Shown piece after piece: positions 38,327-47,579 of a DNA stretch of 64,000 nt (its first letter is position 1; the number at the start of each line of letters is the position of its first letter). The notes under the pieces were generated by a model, which was not told where the DNA came from, ran no database searches, and was given only the letters and a program-made list of their open reading frames with translations. A program made the position numbers and the translations under genes. The stretch is from Planctomycetota bacterium (GTDB lineage: Bacteria; Planctomycetota; Planctomycetia; Planctomycetales; Planctomycetaceae), in assembly GCA_018242525.1 (NCBI GenBank), contig JAFEBS010000066.1:1-64000 (forward strand), written 5' to 3'.

Positions 38327-38963
38327 TGACTCTGGAGCCAGCCCCCAGTCGATCTGTCATGCACTGCCAGCCGGAATCCGTCTGTCGCTGACGATCATCA
38401 CCATCTTGATCGCGGGGTTGATCCCGCTGGAACACTGGCCAGCGCAGGGGTTGTTGCTGGCACTGGTGTTTGTTGGCCTGAGCCTGGCCGGGGTGACGAT
38501 GCGGTATCTGTTCCGACGATTGGGGCTGTTTCTGCCCCTGTTGCTGGTTTTTGGCCTTTCTGTTCCCGTGACGCATTCGGATCACGCCGCGTGGAACTGG
38601 ATGATTTCACTCTGGCTGCGATGCACGGTCTCGTTTATGGCGGGACTGTGGTTGATCCATGTGCTGCCGTTTCGAGAATTGCTGACAACCCTGCGACGCT
38701 GGCGCTGTCCACTGGTGCTGGTGGCCATGCTGGGCTTCATGTACCGTTACACGTTCATCCTGTGGGATGAACTGCGCCGACTCCGCAATGCCCGCGCCGC
38801 GCGCGATTTTGGGGGTGGTCCCTGGTGGCGAAGCTGGTCGATCAATTCCCAGATGATCGGACTGTTGTTGTTGCGAGCGATGGAACGTGCCGAACGAACG
38901 CATCGCGCGATGCTGGCCCGAGGCTGGGATGGCTCGGTCCGATTCCTGGACGGCGATGGTTGA
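38316..38963 (+). CDS. cbiQ: CbiQ: ECF transporter T component, 215 aa
   Basis: Overlaps cbiM by 11 nt (ATG 38316; a GTG at 38310 is also possible). Membrane spans include IRLSLTIITILIAGLIPLEH and LLLALVFVGLSLAGV, and the protein ends with the cytoplasmic coupling helices, where ECF T components carry an A-R-G motif: RAMERAERTHRAMLARGWDG. It connects the substrate-binding subunit CbiM with the ATPase CbiO. The cbiM-cbiQ-cbiO order with overlap and short gaps indicates one operon. Confidence 0.87.
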   Translation: MVVSDSGASPQSICHALPAGIRLSLTIITILIAGLIPLEHWPAQGLLLALVFVGLSLAGVTMRYLFRRLGLFLPLLLVFGLSVPVTHSDHAAWNWMISLWLRCTVSFMAGLWLIHVLPFRELLTTLRRWRCPLVLVAMLGFMYRYTFILWDELRRLRNARAARDFGGGPWWRSWSINSQMIGLLLLRAMERAERTHRAMLARGWDGSVRFLDGDG

Positions 38964-38986
38964 ATTGGAAAGTGACGTTTTTCTGA

Positions 38987-39769
38987 ATGGCGACTCCCGA
39001 GCAGGCCGCGATTGAACTTCGCCAACTCTCCTTTCGATATCCAAACGGTCGACTGGCGTTGGATTCGATCCAATGCGCCATCGCAGGCAGCGAGCGGCTG
39101 GCGATTGTCGGCCCCAGCGGTGCGGGCAAATCCACGCTGCTCATGCATCTGAACGGCTTGTTACCGGCACCGTCTATTTCGGCAGACGATGACGCTCAGG
39201 TGTTTGTCCAGGGGCAGGCCGTCACTCGAAAGCGACTGCATGAGGTGCGTCGACAGGTCGGTTTCCTGTTTCAGGATCCCGACGACCAGCTTTTCTGCCC
39301 AACGGTCCGCGATGATGTGGCCTTCGGCCCGCTGAACCTGGGGTTGGATCGCGCGGAAGTCATCGCCCGTGTGGAAAGCGGTCTGGCGGCCGTCGGGATG
39401 GCCGACTGTTCGGCCCGCAACCCGTCCGAATTGAGCACAGGCGAACGTAAACGCGTCTGCCTGGCGGGAATCCTTGCGTGTCAGCCATCAATCCTGGTCC
39501 TCGACGAACCAACCAGCAATCTCGACCCGCGAGCCCGTCGCCAGTTGCTCCAGATCCTGAAGGCATTTTCCGGAACACTGATCGTTGCGACACACGATCT
39601 GGACTTCGTGCTGGATCTGTGCAGTCGAGTCCTGGTACTGGAGTCCGGTAAGGTGCAGGCCGACGGAAACACGGAACGAATTCTGTCTGACCCGCTGATC
39701 ATGGATCGCCACGGCCTGGAAGTCCCGTGGCGGCTTCGCTCACCAGCCCGGCGCGCGAGCGAGGGATAG
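38987..39769 (+). CDS. cbiO: CbiO: ECF transporter ATPase, 260 aa
   Basis: Full set of ABC ATPase motifs: Walker A GPSGAGKST, Q-loop FLFQDPDDQLFC, signature LSTGERKR, Walker B ILVLDEP, and the switch histidine in VATHDLDF. The C-terminus is SPARRASEG, coded by a GC-rich stretch (39740-39767) that looks like a planctomycete palindromic repeat run into the gene end rather than conserved protein. One ATPase gene is normal for Co/Ni ECF systems. Located 23 bp after cbiQ. Confidence 0.92.
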   Translation: MATPEQAAIELRQLSFRYPNGRLALDSIQCAIAGSERLAIVGPSGAGKSTLLMHLNGLLPAPSISADDDAQVFVQGQAVTRKRLHEVRRQVGFLFQDPDDQLFCPTVRDDVAFGPLNLGLDRAEVIARVESGLAAVGMADCSARNPSELSTGERKRVCLAGILACQPSILVLDEPTSNLDPRARRQLLQILKAFSGTLIVATHDLDFVLDLCSRVLVLESGKVQADGNTERILSDPLIMDRHGLEVPWRLRSPARRASEG

Positions 39770-39859
39770 ATAAGTTGGACCCACAATTCCAATTGGAGAT
39801 GACAAGCGAACGTTCCCGGCGATAGGCTGGCGTTTGTGTGCTTTTGTGGGAGACAGGCG

Positions 39860-40042
39860 ATGAGCATTCTCGCCGGCATCGTTGAAGGCTTTTTAAACAG
39901 CTTTCTGCAGTTTGGTTTCGCGTTCAAATCCGACAATCTCGACCACGAGTTCAACGCGAGCGATGAACCGGAGGACTGTAATCCACCCGCCGAAGCCGAA
40001 GCTGATGTGAATCACGAAACGAGCCATCCTGAACAGGACTGA
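39860..40042 (+). CDS. Small acidic hypothetical protein, 60 aa
   Basis: ATG at 39860 with GGGAG about 8 nt upstream. The N-terminal half is hydrophobic (ILAGIVEGFLNSFLQFGFAF), possibly a membrane or signal segment; the second half is strongly acidic (HEFNASDEPEDCNPPAEAEA). No family recognised. Codon usage is compatible with a real gene, but at this length it may be chance. Confidence 0.45.
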   Translation: MSILAGIVEGFLNSFLQFGFAFKSDNLDHEFNASDEPEDCNPPAEAEADVNHETSHPEQD

Positions 40043-40061
40043 GGCTGGTCTTGATTCTGGG

Positions 40062-42176
40062 CTAGGGAGCCTCCATCAGCTCATATCGAACCAGAAACTG
40101 CTTCTGCTTTTCTGGCTGATTGTAGACGACGGTCAATGCGGGTTCGCCAACGGACATTGTCACGGTGGACTGCATTTTCCGTCTCGAGATGCCGGGTACG
40201 ACCGTTCCGTTGATCGTTACGGCATTGTTCATGTCTCGTTCGCTATACGAGGCCATCAATCGGACTTGTATCTGTCCATCGGGCTGCTCATCGGGAGTGA
40301 CATTGACTTCAAAGCCAACTTGCCGCATTTCTGTCGTGATCAACCCGACGGCTGCTGGTAATGGAACAGGGAATTCGCTGCCGCTAAAGTAGCGTACCGT
40401 TTGGTTTGGCAACAACAGCAACGTTCCGCTTCCCAACACTTTCAACGCGCCTGACTTCTTCAGATCGTCTCGCTGCGCATCAAAATCACGTGCGGATGCG
40501 TAGGCGCTGTCAGGGATTGCCGATACGGTCGAGCTTTCTGTGTTGATCTCCAAAAACTCAATCTGCATCAGTTTTTCAGGTTTCGACGGTGTGGATGGTT
40601 GGATTGGCTCAGCCTGATCGGGAGCGAGTCTGGCAGGTTCCGCGGACAATTCCGAGTGAGTCACTAACGCGACATTCGCTTTCTGTCCCCTCGCGGCAAC
40701 AGGCCTGGTGTACAGGTACAGCTTATAGTCGCGGACTGGTTCGCCACGGACGACCACCGGAAAATCTCCGATCAGTTCCGGTTCGCCAAACCCATCCGCA
40801 AACTTTTCCGGTAGCGGATGGGCTGCGACAACATACGCGCGGTTCACATCCGTCAGGCTTTCTGGATGCTGAGTAAAATGGCTGGGGCGCGAAATCTGGT
40901 CGATCTGTCGACCGTCCAGTGATTGGAAGCGCAGCCAGGCCGTGATCTGGTAGGTCGGTGTAAACACCGGCAACGTCTCGCCCCGTTGACGAATCGTCTC
41001 CGCAATCTTTCGAGTGGCGTCATTCAACGCGTACTGACGAGTGACCCGGTCCACGTCCGCCGGAATGAAGGGGAGCGGCGACACGACATGGACCGCCAGC
41101 ACGAAAACACACGCGGCCGGCAGAACGAACGCTGCGGCAGTGGCCCAACGCCAGGACTTGGATTGCCGAACCGATTCGTACCAGACCGCCGCCAGCGGCC
41201 AGAAGGCGACGAACATCACCAGCGCCCAGTTCCCCTGCAGCGGCGCCTGGGTCGCCTTGTACAGGAAAAACGTCATCGGCAACGCGTACAGGCAAGCACA
41301 TGCCCGCAGCCGGGGATTCTCGCACAGCCGACGGAAGTTCCACACCACCCAGGGATACAGGAAGAACGGCAATGTCCCGAACAACAGCAACTGCACGCCG
41401 ACGAATTCACCGAACGGCTTCAATCCCGGTCGCGAATCCCCCATGGAATGCCGCCATTGGAATAGTAACGGCACAAAATCGTGCTGGATGTTGTGAATCA
41501 GGATCGGTGACGCCACCACGAACGAGACCACACCGTGCAGGATGTACCCGGCGAGCCATTTACGCCACAGTCGCCAGACCAGCAGAAAACTGACGAAGCC
41601 TGCGGGAACGGCCAGCGCCATCGTGTATTTCCCCAGCACCCCGCAACCGAGGATCACTCCGCCAAGTGACCAAAGCCACCAGGGTATCGTGCCATCCGCA
41701 TTGTCAGGGCTCTCCCCGGTGACAGGGGTCAACCGGCGATGAACTTCGACCAGCCACCAGACATAAGCGGCCCAGGCACACAGCAGCGGAGCATCGGGAG
41801 TGATCAGCACCGCCCCGAGGGTAAACAAGGGCGTCAACAGGACCCCGGGAAGCAGTGACCGGGGACGGGACAAATGACCAATTACAATGGCGACGAACAG
41901 CGTGGCCAGACACGCCGGCACCCGAAACCCGAAAATGCTGTCGCCAAAAATGTTCGTGGAGAGACGAATCAGGTACGCGGTCATGGGGGGATGATCGTAG
42001 TAGCTGAACTGCAGCGGGCGCGCCCAACTCCAGTAGTACACCTCGTCATCCGCAGCCGGCAAGACCGCCGCCAGGACCAGGTAGAAGGCCAACAGCCCTG
42101 CGATCAGCCACGCTTCCTTGCGACGCCCCGCCTCCATGTCACATGCGCTCCATCGATGTGCTTGAGTCGATTTCAT
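40062..42176 (-). CDS. Glycosyltransferase family 39 (ArnT/PMT-like) fused to a C-terminal secretin-like domain, 704 aa
   Basis: Start taken at ATG 42176 (MKSTQAHR); GTG 42242 and ATG 42137 are alternatives. Residues ~25-400 are a multi-spanning GT39 region: DDEVYYWSWARPLQFSYYDH with the conserved acidic pair after the first span, PPMTAYLIRL, many helices, GNWALVMFVAFWP. The soluble part after span ~400 includes VFTPTYQITAWLRF as in dolichyl-type mannosyltransferase relatives. From about residue 540 the sequence changes: after MQIEFLEINTES comes LKVLGSGTLLLLPNQTVRY, FSGSEFPVP, VGFEVNVTPDEQPDG and ISRRKMQSTVTMSVGEPALT, which follow the secretin (GspD-type) domain order. Such a fusion is not usual for either family. 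Confidence 0.8.
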   Translation of the reverse strand: MKSTQAHRWSACDMEAGRRKEAWLIAGLLAFYLVLAAVLPAADDEVYYWSWARPLQFSYYDHPPMTAYLIRLSTNIFGDSIFGFRVPACLATLFVAIVIGHLSRPRSLLPGVLLTPLFTLGAVLITPDAPLLCAWAAYVWWLVEVHRRLTPVTGESPDNADGTIPWWLWSLGGVILGCGVLGKYTMALAVPAGFVSFLLVWRLWRKWLAGYILHGVVSFVVASPILIHNIQHDFVPLLFQWRHSMGDSRPGLKPFGEFVGVQLLLFGTLPFFLYPWVVWNFRRLCENPRLRACACLYALPMTFFLYKATQAPLQGNWALVMFVAFWPLAAVWYESVRQSKSWRWATAAAFVLPAACVFVLAVHVVSPLPFIPADVDRVTRQYALNDATRKIAETIRQRGETLPVFTPTYQITAWLRFQSLDGRQIDQISRPSHFTQHPESLTDVNRAYVVAAHPLPEKFADGFGEPELIGDFPVVVRGEPVRDYKLYLYTRPVAARGQKANVALVTHSELSAEPARLAPDQAEPIQPSTPSKPEKLMQIEFLEINTESSTVSAIPDSAYASARDFDAQRDDLKKSGALKVLGSGTLLLLPNQTVRYFSGSEFPVPLPAAVGLITTEMRQVGFEVNVTPDEQPDGQIQVRLMASYSERDMNNAVTINGTVVPGISRRKMQSTVTMSVGEPALTVVYNQPEKQKQFLVRYELMEAP

Positions 42177-42287
42177 CCCCAACACGTCTGGTGTATTCGA
42201 TTTCCGGCAGCCAATGCAATTGCATTTGACGCCGAACGACACATTTTGAACCCCCGGCCAGGCTTTTCCGTGGCATCTGCGGGAACA

Positions 42288-44474
42288 TCAGTATTCGTTG
42301 GCTTCACCGCCCGCTTCGTCGAATTGCTGGAACTTCTTCTCGCTGACCTGACGAATCCGGCGTTCGGTCACTTCCTGCTGCAGTTTGGCGATGGCGTCGG
42401 CGATGGGCATTGCTCCCAGATCGCCGTCAATGCGATCCCGGACGCTGACGGTCCCGTTTTCCTGATCTTTGCCGCCGACGACCAGCATGTACGGAATTAA
42501 TTCAACCTGGGCATCCCGGACCTTCGCGTTGATCTTGGTCCCTCGCAAATCGGTACCCACGCGGAAACCTGCGGCCCGGAACTTCGCTTCGACCTGTCGG
42601 GCGTAGTCCTCGAACTTGTCGCTGATCGACATCACTCGGACCTGTTCGGGAGCCAGCCACAATGGGAATGCCCCGGCAAAATGTTCGATCAACATGCCGG
42701 TAAAGCGCTCCATCGAACCGAATGGAGCCCGGTGAATCATCACGGGCCGATGAGTCTGATTGTCAGCACCGACATACTCCAGCTCGAATCGCTCGGGCAG
42801 GTTGAAATCGAGCTGCACGGTTCCCAATTGCCATTCGCGACCGATGCAGTCCCGGACCATAAAGTCTGTCTTCGGGCCGTAGAACGCCGCCTCCCCTTCG
42901 CATTCGATGAAGGTCATCTGCATGTCCTGCAGCACCTTGCGCAGCGAATTCTGGGCGTTTTCCCAGCCCTCGTCGGACCCGACATATTTTTCTTTGTTCT
43001 TGGAGTCGCGACAGGACAATTGTACGCGATAATCATTCAGGCCAACTGCACCCAGGACGAATTTGACCAGTTCGATGGTCTGCTTGAATTCGTCCAGCAC
43101 CTGGTCCGGAGTGACAAACAGGTGTGCGTCGTCCTGGGTCAGGCCGCGGACTCGCAGCATCCCGTTCAATTCGCCGGATTGCTCGTGGCGATAAACAGTG
43201 CCGAATTCTGCCAGCCGGACCGGCAGGTCGCGGTAACTGCGTTGTTGAGCCTTGTAGATCTGGACGTGGTGCGGGCAGTTCATTGGCTTCAGCAGGTAAC
43301 GCTCCTGCTGCTTTTCCCAGACCCGCAGGAATTCGACCTTCTGCTCTGTTGAACCATTTGACGGGAATTCGGACAGGTCGGCACCAGTCAATTTGGCACT
43401 GGCCAGAAGATGCGATTCCTGCACTTCCGACAGGTCGTTCGCCTGCAGTTTCCGAATCCAGAAGTCGACCAGTTGGCCGCCATCGTGGCCAAAAAGAGGT
43501 GCAAACTGCGAGTCGCGGTAATACGGAAAATGTCCGCTGGTCTCGTACATTTCGACGCGACCGATGTGCGGGGAATAGACGGGCTGATACCCGCGCGCCA
43601 GCAGTTCCTTCTTGATAAAGTCTTCCAGGATTGACCGGATGGTGGCCCCCTTCGGCAGCCATAGGCACAACCCCTGCCCCACTTCGGGACTGATGGTGAA
43701 CAGGTTCAATTGCTTGCCCAGGACGCGGTGATCGCGGCGCTTGGCCTCGTTGACCTGGTCCAAATAAGCGTCCAGATCCTTCTGTGAGAACCAGGCGGTG
43801 CCGTACAGCCGCTGCAACTGTTTGCCACTGGCGTCGCCTTTCCAATACGCTCCAGCGATCGACAGCAGCTTGAACGCCTTGACCCGCTTCGCGTCAGGCA
43901 CATGGGGCCCGCGGCACAGATCGACGAATTCTCCCTGCCGGTAGAAGCTGACTGTCGGGTGAGTGGCCAGGCCGGTATTGATATGTTCGACTTTTAGTTT
44001 TTGCGACATCCCGTCGACCAGTTTCAGGGCTTCGTCCCTGTCGCAGATGAATCGCTCGAACGGCTCGGCCGCATCCACGATTTTCTGCATCTCGGCTTCG
44101 ATCCGGGGAAAATCATCTTCGCTGATTTTGTGCGAACACGAAATGTCATAGTAAAAGCCGTGGCCAGTGGTGGGGCCAAACGCCAGTTCCACCCCGGGCC
44201 ACAGGCGCATCACCGCCCGGGCCATGATGTGGGCACAGGAGTGCCGCAGGATTCCCAGCGACTGCCCATCCTTTTCCGTTAGCAACTGCACTGCAATCGG
44301 GCGGTCTTCGGTCGCCTCAGCCAGCGGTCGCATCAAATCGACCACCGTCCCGCCAACGACGGCACCGACCGCCGCTGCTGCCAGGCGCGGGCTGATGGCT
44401 TGAGCGACATCCAGGGCGGTCGCGTGATCGGGATGTTCAACAATGGAACCGTCCGGGAGACGAATCGAAAGCAT
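42288..44474 (-). CDS. thrS: Threonyl-tRNA synthetase, 728 aa
   Basis: Start at ATG 44474 (MLSIRLPDGSIVEHPDHATA); a TTG 12 nt earlier is also open. Domains in order: TGS (1-60), editing domain with HSCAHIMARAVM and its paired CSHK, class II catalytic core with motif 2 FGTVYRHEQSGEL, the zinc ligands in MNCPHHVQ (Cys), YRHE (His) and MIHRAPFGSMERF (His), then the anticodon-binding domain (PEQVRVMSISDKFEDYARQV). It charges tRNA-Thr and edits Ser-tRNA-Thr. Length is slightly above the ~640 usual, with an insertion in the core (FWIRKLQANDLSEVQ and following). Nothing in the upstream region shows a T-box. Confidence 0.97.
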   Translation of the reverse strand: MLSIRLPDGSIVEHPDHATALDVAQAISPRLAAAAVGAVVGGTVVDLMRPLAEATEDRPIAVQLLTEKDGQSLGILRHSCAHIMARAVMRLWPGVELAFGPTTGHGFYYDISCSHKISEDDFPRIEAEMQKIVDAAEPFERFICDRDEALKLVDGMSQKLKVEHINTGLATHPTVSFYRQGEFVDLCRGPHVPDAKRVKAFKLLSIAGAYWKGDASGKQLQRLYGTAWFSQKDLDAYLDQVNEAKRRDHRVLGKQLNLFTISPEVGQGLCLWLPKGATIRSILEDFIKKELLARGYQPVYSPHIGRVEMYETSGHFPYYRDSQFAPLFGHDGGQLVDFWIRKLQANDLSEVQESHLLASAKLTGADLSEFPSNGSTEQKVEFLRVWEKQQERYLLKPMNCPHHVQIYKAQQRSYRDLPVRLAEFGTVYRHEQSGELNGMLRVRGLTQDDAHLFVTPDQVLDEFKQTIELVKFVLGAVGLNDYRVQLSCRDSKNKEKYVGSDEGWENAQNSLRKVLQDMQMTFIECEGEAAFYGPKTDFMVRDCIGREWQLGTVQLDFNLPERFELEYVGADNQTHRPVMIHRAPFGSMERFTGMLIEHFAGAFPLWLAPEQVRVMSISDKFEDYARQVEAKFRAAGFRVGTDLRGTKINAKVRDAQVELIPYMLVVGGKDQENGTVSVRDRIDGDLGAMPIADAIAKLQQEVTERRIRQVSEKKFQQFDEAGGEANEY

Positions 44475-44773
44475 GGCTTCAGGCAATCCTCAAACAGACC
44501 AAAGTTTCGGCACGCCACTAACTTCGGGGCGAAGCCATCGGTTTATACGGACTGCTGGAACGAGCGTCAACCAGCGGTCCTGGCAGGCGGATTCCAGCCG
44601 AGTCCGAACCGATCGCCAATCAGCGATCCGTGGGGACACGGCGTCGGACGCCGCGGTTCGGGTTGGCGACAACGCGAACACGCCGTTCAGCCTGATCGGG
44701 CCAGTCCTTCTTACAGACGTCACCAACGGCGCGGGACAGGCAGTTCAAATCGAAAGTTCGGCCGGTTGGAATA

Positions 44774-45847
44774 TTACTTCCAGGCGCGTTGGAAGAATTC
44801 CACAAAGTTCTTCCACAGGATTCGCTCCACGTCCGCCGCCGAATAGCCACGTTGTGTCAGCAGTTCGCCCATGCGGCCCAGATCGGCGATGGTATCCAGA
44901 TCTGACGGGGATTGTTCCTTGCCAAAGCCACCGTCCAGGTCCGAGCCAATCCCGCAATGGTTGGCGTTGCCCGCCAGTTGGCAGATGTGGTCGATGTGAT
45001 CCACGATGTGCGACATCTGCACGGTGGAAGGATCCGAGACTCCGATCGTCCAACCGGGACGGATCATCCAGTTGTCGAATGCGGCTCCGATGACCGAGCC
45101 GCGACTGATCAGTTCCTTGATCTGCTCGTCGGTCAGTTGTCGATCGGCCGGGACGAGGGAACGGCAGTTGTGATGGCTGGCAATACAGGGACCGTGGTAG
45201 ACCTCCATCGCGTCCCAGAACGATTTGTCGGCCAGATGCGTCACATCCAGCAACATGCCGACGCGTTCCATTTCGCGGAGCATTTCCTTCCCGTCCTCGT
45301 TGAATCCCCCCTCGCTGCCGGTGCCGAAGCAGTAGGGTCCCGGACCATAATGCGCTGGTCCCAGCAGACGCAGGCCCGCCTGGTACCAGTCTTCAATCTG
45401 CTCCGGGTACAGGATCGGCGTGCTCCCTTCCATGCTCAGGATGTAGCCCAGCGGCGGTTGCCCCATCGGCGGTTCACCCGGCGGCAGCGCCAGCCACTCG
45501 GCCAGATGCTGTTCCAGAACGCGTTTGTCCGCAATCTCGCGCAGGACGCCCCGGGCCACCATGGCCTGGTAGTAGGAAAGTTGTCCGCGTGCCATCGCGT
45601 AGCACGCTTCGCGGGACTGTGGAAACGTCAGCGGCTTGTCCTTGCGGTGGTGACGCGGCAACAGCGTGGCGATAATCAGGCCGACCCGACCCCGCTGAAG
45701 TTCCGGCCACGACACCGTACACGGGCCGGGAATGATCTTGTCGAAGTGCTGTTCAAACTCACGAATCTTCGCGGCGGGAAGCATCAGATCGCGGACCCAT
45801 TCGGTCGCGTTCCAGGCCATGTCCAGATGAGCATCAAAAACAAACAT
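44774..45847 (-). CDS. Membrane dipeptidase family protein (peptidase M19), 357 aa
   Basis: AAGGA about 8 nt before the ATG. M19 features: FDAHLDMAWN at the start (HxD zinc ligands), ILSMEGSTPI with the bridging glutamate, LLDVTHLADKSFWDAM, IASHHNCRSL with the next histidines and GIGSDLDGGFG with the final aspartate. All ligand positions appear filled, so a binuclear zinc dipeptidase fold is likely. There is no signal peptide, so it is probably cytoplasmic. Related enzymes cleave dipeptides, some with D-residues. No operon partner is evident; DUF423 lies 45 bp upstream on the same strand. Confidence 0.9.
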   Translation of the reverse strand: MFVFDAHLDMAWNATEWVRDLMLPAAKIREFEQHFDKIIPGPCTVSWPELQRGRVGLIIATLLPRHHRKDKPLTFPQSREACYAMARGQLSYYQAMVARGVLREIADKRVLEQHLAEWLALPPGEPPMGQPPLGYILSMEGSTPILYPEQIEDWYQAGLRLLGPAHYGPGPYCFGTGSEGGFNEDGKEMLREMERVGMLLDVTHLADKSFWDAMEVYHGPCIASHHNCRSLVPADRQLTDEQIKELISRGSVIGAAFDNWMIRPGWTIGVSDPSTVQMSHIVDHIDHICQLAGNANHCGIGSDLDGGFGKEQSPSDLDTIADLGRMGELLTQRGYSAADVERILWKNFVEFFQRAWK

Positions 45848-45892
45848 TGGGGTTTTCCTTGAGTTCGATCAGCAGGGTTTACGAAAGGAGTT

Positions 45893-46357
45893 TCAGCGGG
45901 GAGTCTCGGTGGGAGAAGTCGCGTGACGGTCGGGGCCCAGTGCCGCATGGGTGGCCAGTGCACACCAGCCGACCAGGAAGGCAACGCCTCCGAGCGGCGT
46001 GACCATGCCCCACTTCGTAACGCCCGTCAACGTCAGAATGTAGAGACTGCCTGAGAACAGCACGATTCCCAGCGTGAACGAGACGCCGGCAATGGTCAAA
46101 CACGAAGTCAATCGACGCTGGGCCAGTAATCCCACCACCAGCAGAGCCAGACTGTGGTACATCTGGTATTCGGCGGCGGTTTTGAAGTCGTTCAAGAACT
46201 TCTTGGACAATGGGATCGTCTCACCCGCGACAACGCGGGTCAGGCCCGCGTATTTCTCGACAAATACCTTGTCGATGCCGTGGGCAGCAAAGGCCCCCAG
46301 GCCGACGGACAGGCCTCCAAAAATCGCGCCAAGCAGCAACCAGCGGGAAGCAGACAT
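45893..46357 (-). CDS. DUF423 family membrane protein, 154 aa
   Basis: Four predicted membrane segments (LLLGAIFGGLSVGLGAFAAHG, YHSLALLVVGLLAQ, TIAGVSFTLGIVLFSGSLYI, ITPLGGVAFLVGWCAL type) and the family motif GLGAFAAHGI ... YQMYHSLALL ... FSGSLY ... TPLGGVAFL. A family-typical loop between the first two spans is slightly extended. Function unknown in all bacteria. It follows the truncated PfpI gene and precedes the M19 gene, same strand. Confidence 0.9.
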   Translation of the reverse strand: MSASRWLLLGAIFGGLSVGLGAFAAHGIDKVFVEKYAGLTRVVAGETIPLSKKFLNDFKTAAEYQMYHSLALLVVGLLAQRRLTSCLTIAGVSFTLGIVLFSGSLYILTLTGVTKWGMVTPLGGVAFLVGWCALATHAALGPDRHATSPTETPR

Positions 46358-46439
46358 CGGATTCTCGCAGTTCAGATTTTCAGGCGGGTCTGGGAGATCA
46401 GCGGAAGGATCGGGCGGGCGGTCTTAGCGGGGAAGGTCG

Positions 46440-46682
46440 TTATCCAACGGCTTTTACGAACATCCGCAACCAGGCAGGATGAGCGGGCCAGGCGGGCGCC
46501 GTAATCAGGTTATGATCTCCCTCAAAGTCATGGATCGCGGTGCGAATCTGGTCGCCGGCCCGCTTGCCGGGGCAGACGGCATCGACGGCATATCCCATCA
46601 CCTGCAGCGCCTGGAATGGAACCATGACTTCGTAGTCTTCGACAAAGTCCCCGGCCAGCAGCAGAATTCGTTTGCTCGACAT
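46440..46682 (-). pseudogene. Truncated DJ-1/PfpI family gene
   Basis: From ATG 46682 the product begins like intact PfpI-family proteins: MSSKRILLLAGDFVEDYEV, then PFQALQVMGYAVDAVCPGKR and RTAIHDFEGD. After about 60 residues the match ends; the last residues (NLITAPAWPAHPAWL) are unlike the family and the stop follows at residue 80. The catalytic cysteine half of a normal ~190-residue protein is missing, and the 82 bp before the DUF423 gene cannot hold it. I read this as an inactivated remnant, probably a deletion. Confidence 0.72.
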
Positions 46683-46985
46683 ACGCCATCTTTCGCCGTG
46701 ATGCTGAACACCGCTTCCGGCGTCCCTGGCAAAATCGCCGACACGCACAGAGTCAGCCCATAATGCTACCGGTCAGCCCGCAGGGTTGCCACTGATGCGA
46801 GGCGCTGGCAATTGGAGTTCGTAAACAACGTCAAAACACGTACGGGCCTCATGCTGCCGGCGGGCTGCCATGCACGATGGTCGAGTCCGGAAAGGAGTCG
46901 GATGCTTAGTACAACTGCCCTCAAATGGGAAAACACCTTTAAATCAGGTGAGCCGGGTACGGTTTCTGGATTTCTGGGGACGTGC
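46683..46985. other. Intergenic region, 303 bp
   Basis: Between the PfpI remnant and the GNAT gene. The phrase TGCTTAGTAC occurs twice (near 46900 and 46983), without a matching structure. No gene or RNA supported. Confidence 0.4.
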
Positions 46986-47417
46986 TTAGTACGACTCGCG
47001 CGTCTGTAGAAACACGGCCTTCTTTTCGCCCGGCAGCGTGAAGTCGAAGCCGCACCGCTGGAAGAATTCATCCGACGACGTGATCGCCATCACTTCAAAC
47101 ACCCGCTTCTGCCGGGCCAGCTCGACACAGGCCTGCACCAGCGCTTTGCCAACTCCATGTCTCTGACAATCGGAAGAGACAGCCAGGCTGCGAAGTTCCG
47201 CCAGTTTGGTGGAATAGATCTCCAAGGCCGCAAACCCCACAATTTGCCCCGCTGATACGGCCAGGAAACCGTGTTCTGTCAAATCTGCCAGTTCGTCGAT
47301 GGTCCGGGGCAGCAGACGCCCCGCAGCCACAAATGGCTCGATGAACTGGTGGAGCGCGTCCACATCCTGGACGGTCGCGGGACGAACGGCAAATGAAAAA
47401 GGGGGTTCAGCAGGCAT
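46986..47417 (-). CDS. GNAT N-acetyltransferase, 143 aa (ArgA-like)
   Basis: Start taken at ATG 47417 (MPAEPPFSFAVRPATVQDVD); the frame is open to 47543. GNAT motifs: VRPATVQDVDALHQFI, ELRSLAVSSDCQRHGVGKAL (motif A with QRHGVGK pyrophosphate loop) and VMAITSSDEFFQRCGFDF (motif B). The spacing resembles the acetyltransferase domain of N-acetylglutamate synthases, but no other arginine gene is near, so the acceptor is uncertain. Divergent from the methyltransferase gene. Confidence 0.82.
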   Translation of the reverse strand: MPAEPPFSFAVRPATVQDVDALHQFIEPFVAAGRLLPRTIDELADLTEHGFLAVSAGQIVGFAALEIYSTKLAELRSLAVSSDCQRHGVGKALVQACVELARQKRVFEVMAITSSDEFFQRCGFDFTLPGEKKAVFLQTRESY

Positions 47418-47579
47418 GGGCGATTTCAGAAATCGGTTTTCAGGACAAACTTGTTCCGCCTGGACGGAGACGGACTTTGCCGAATTCCTCGGACCGGCGT
47501 GACTTTCCGTTGCAACGGCGGCATCGTACAAATTGTCTTTCACGAATCCCAGCGCCCACCGGATTGGACTTCCTGCCAG

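Noticed and set aside
44475..44773. T-box or leader RNA upstream of thrS
   Set aside because: No T-box sequence or terminator/antiterminator pair is visible.
46900..46999. Direct repeat TGCTTAGTAC in the gap before the GNAT gene
   Set aside because: Only two 10-bp copies, without a mobile gene, target duplication or structure; this can arise by chance.
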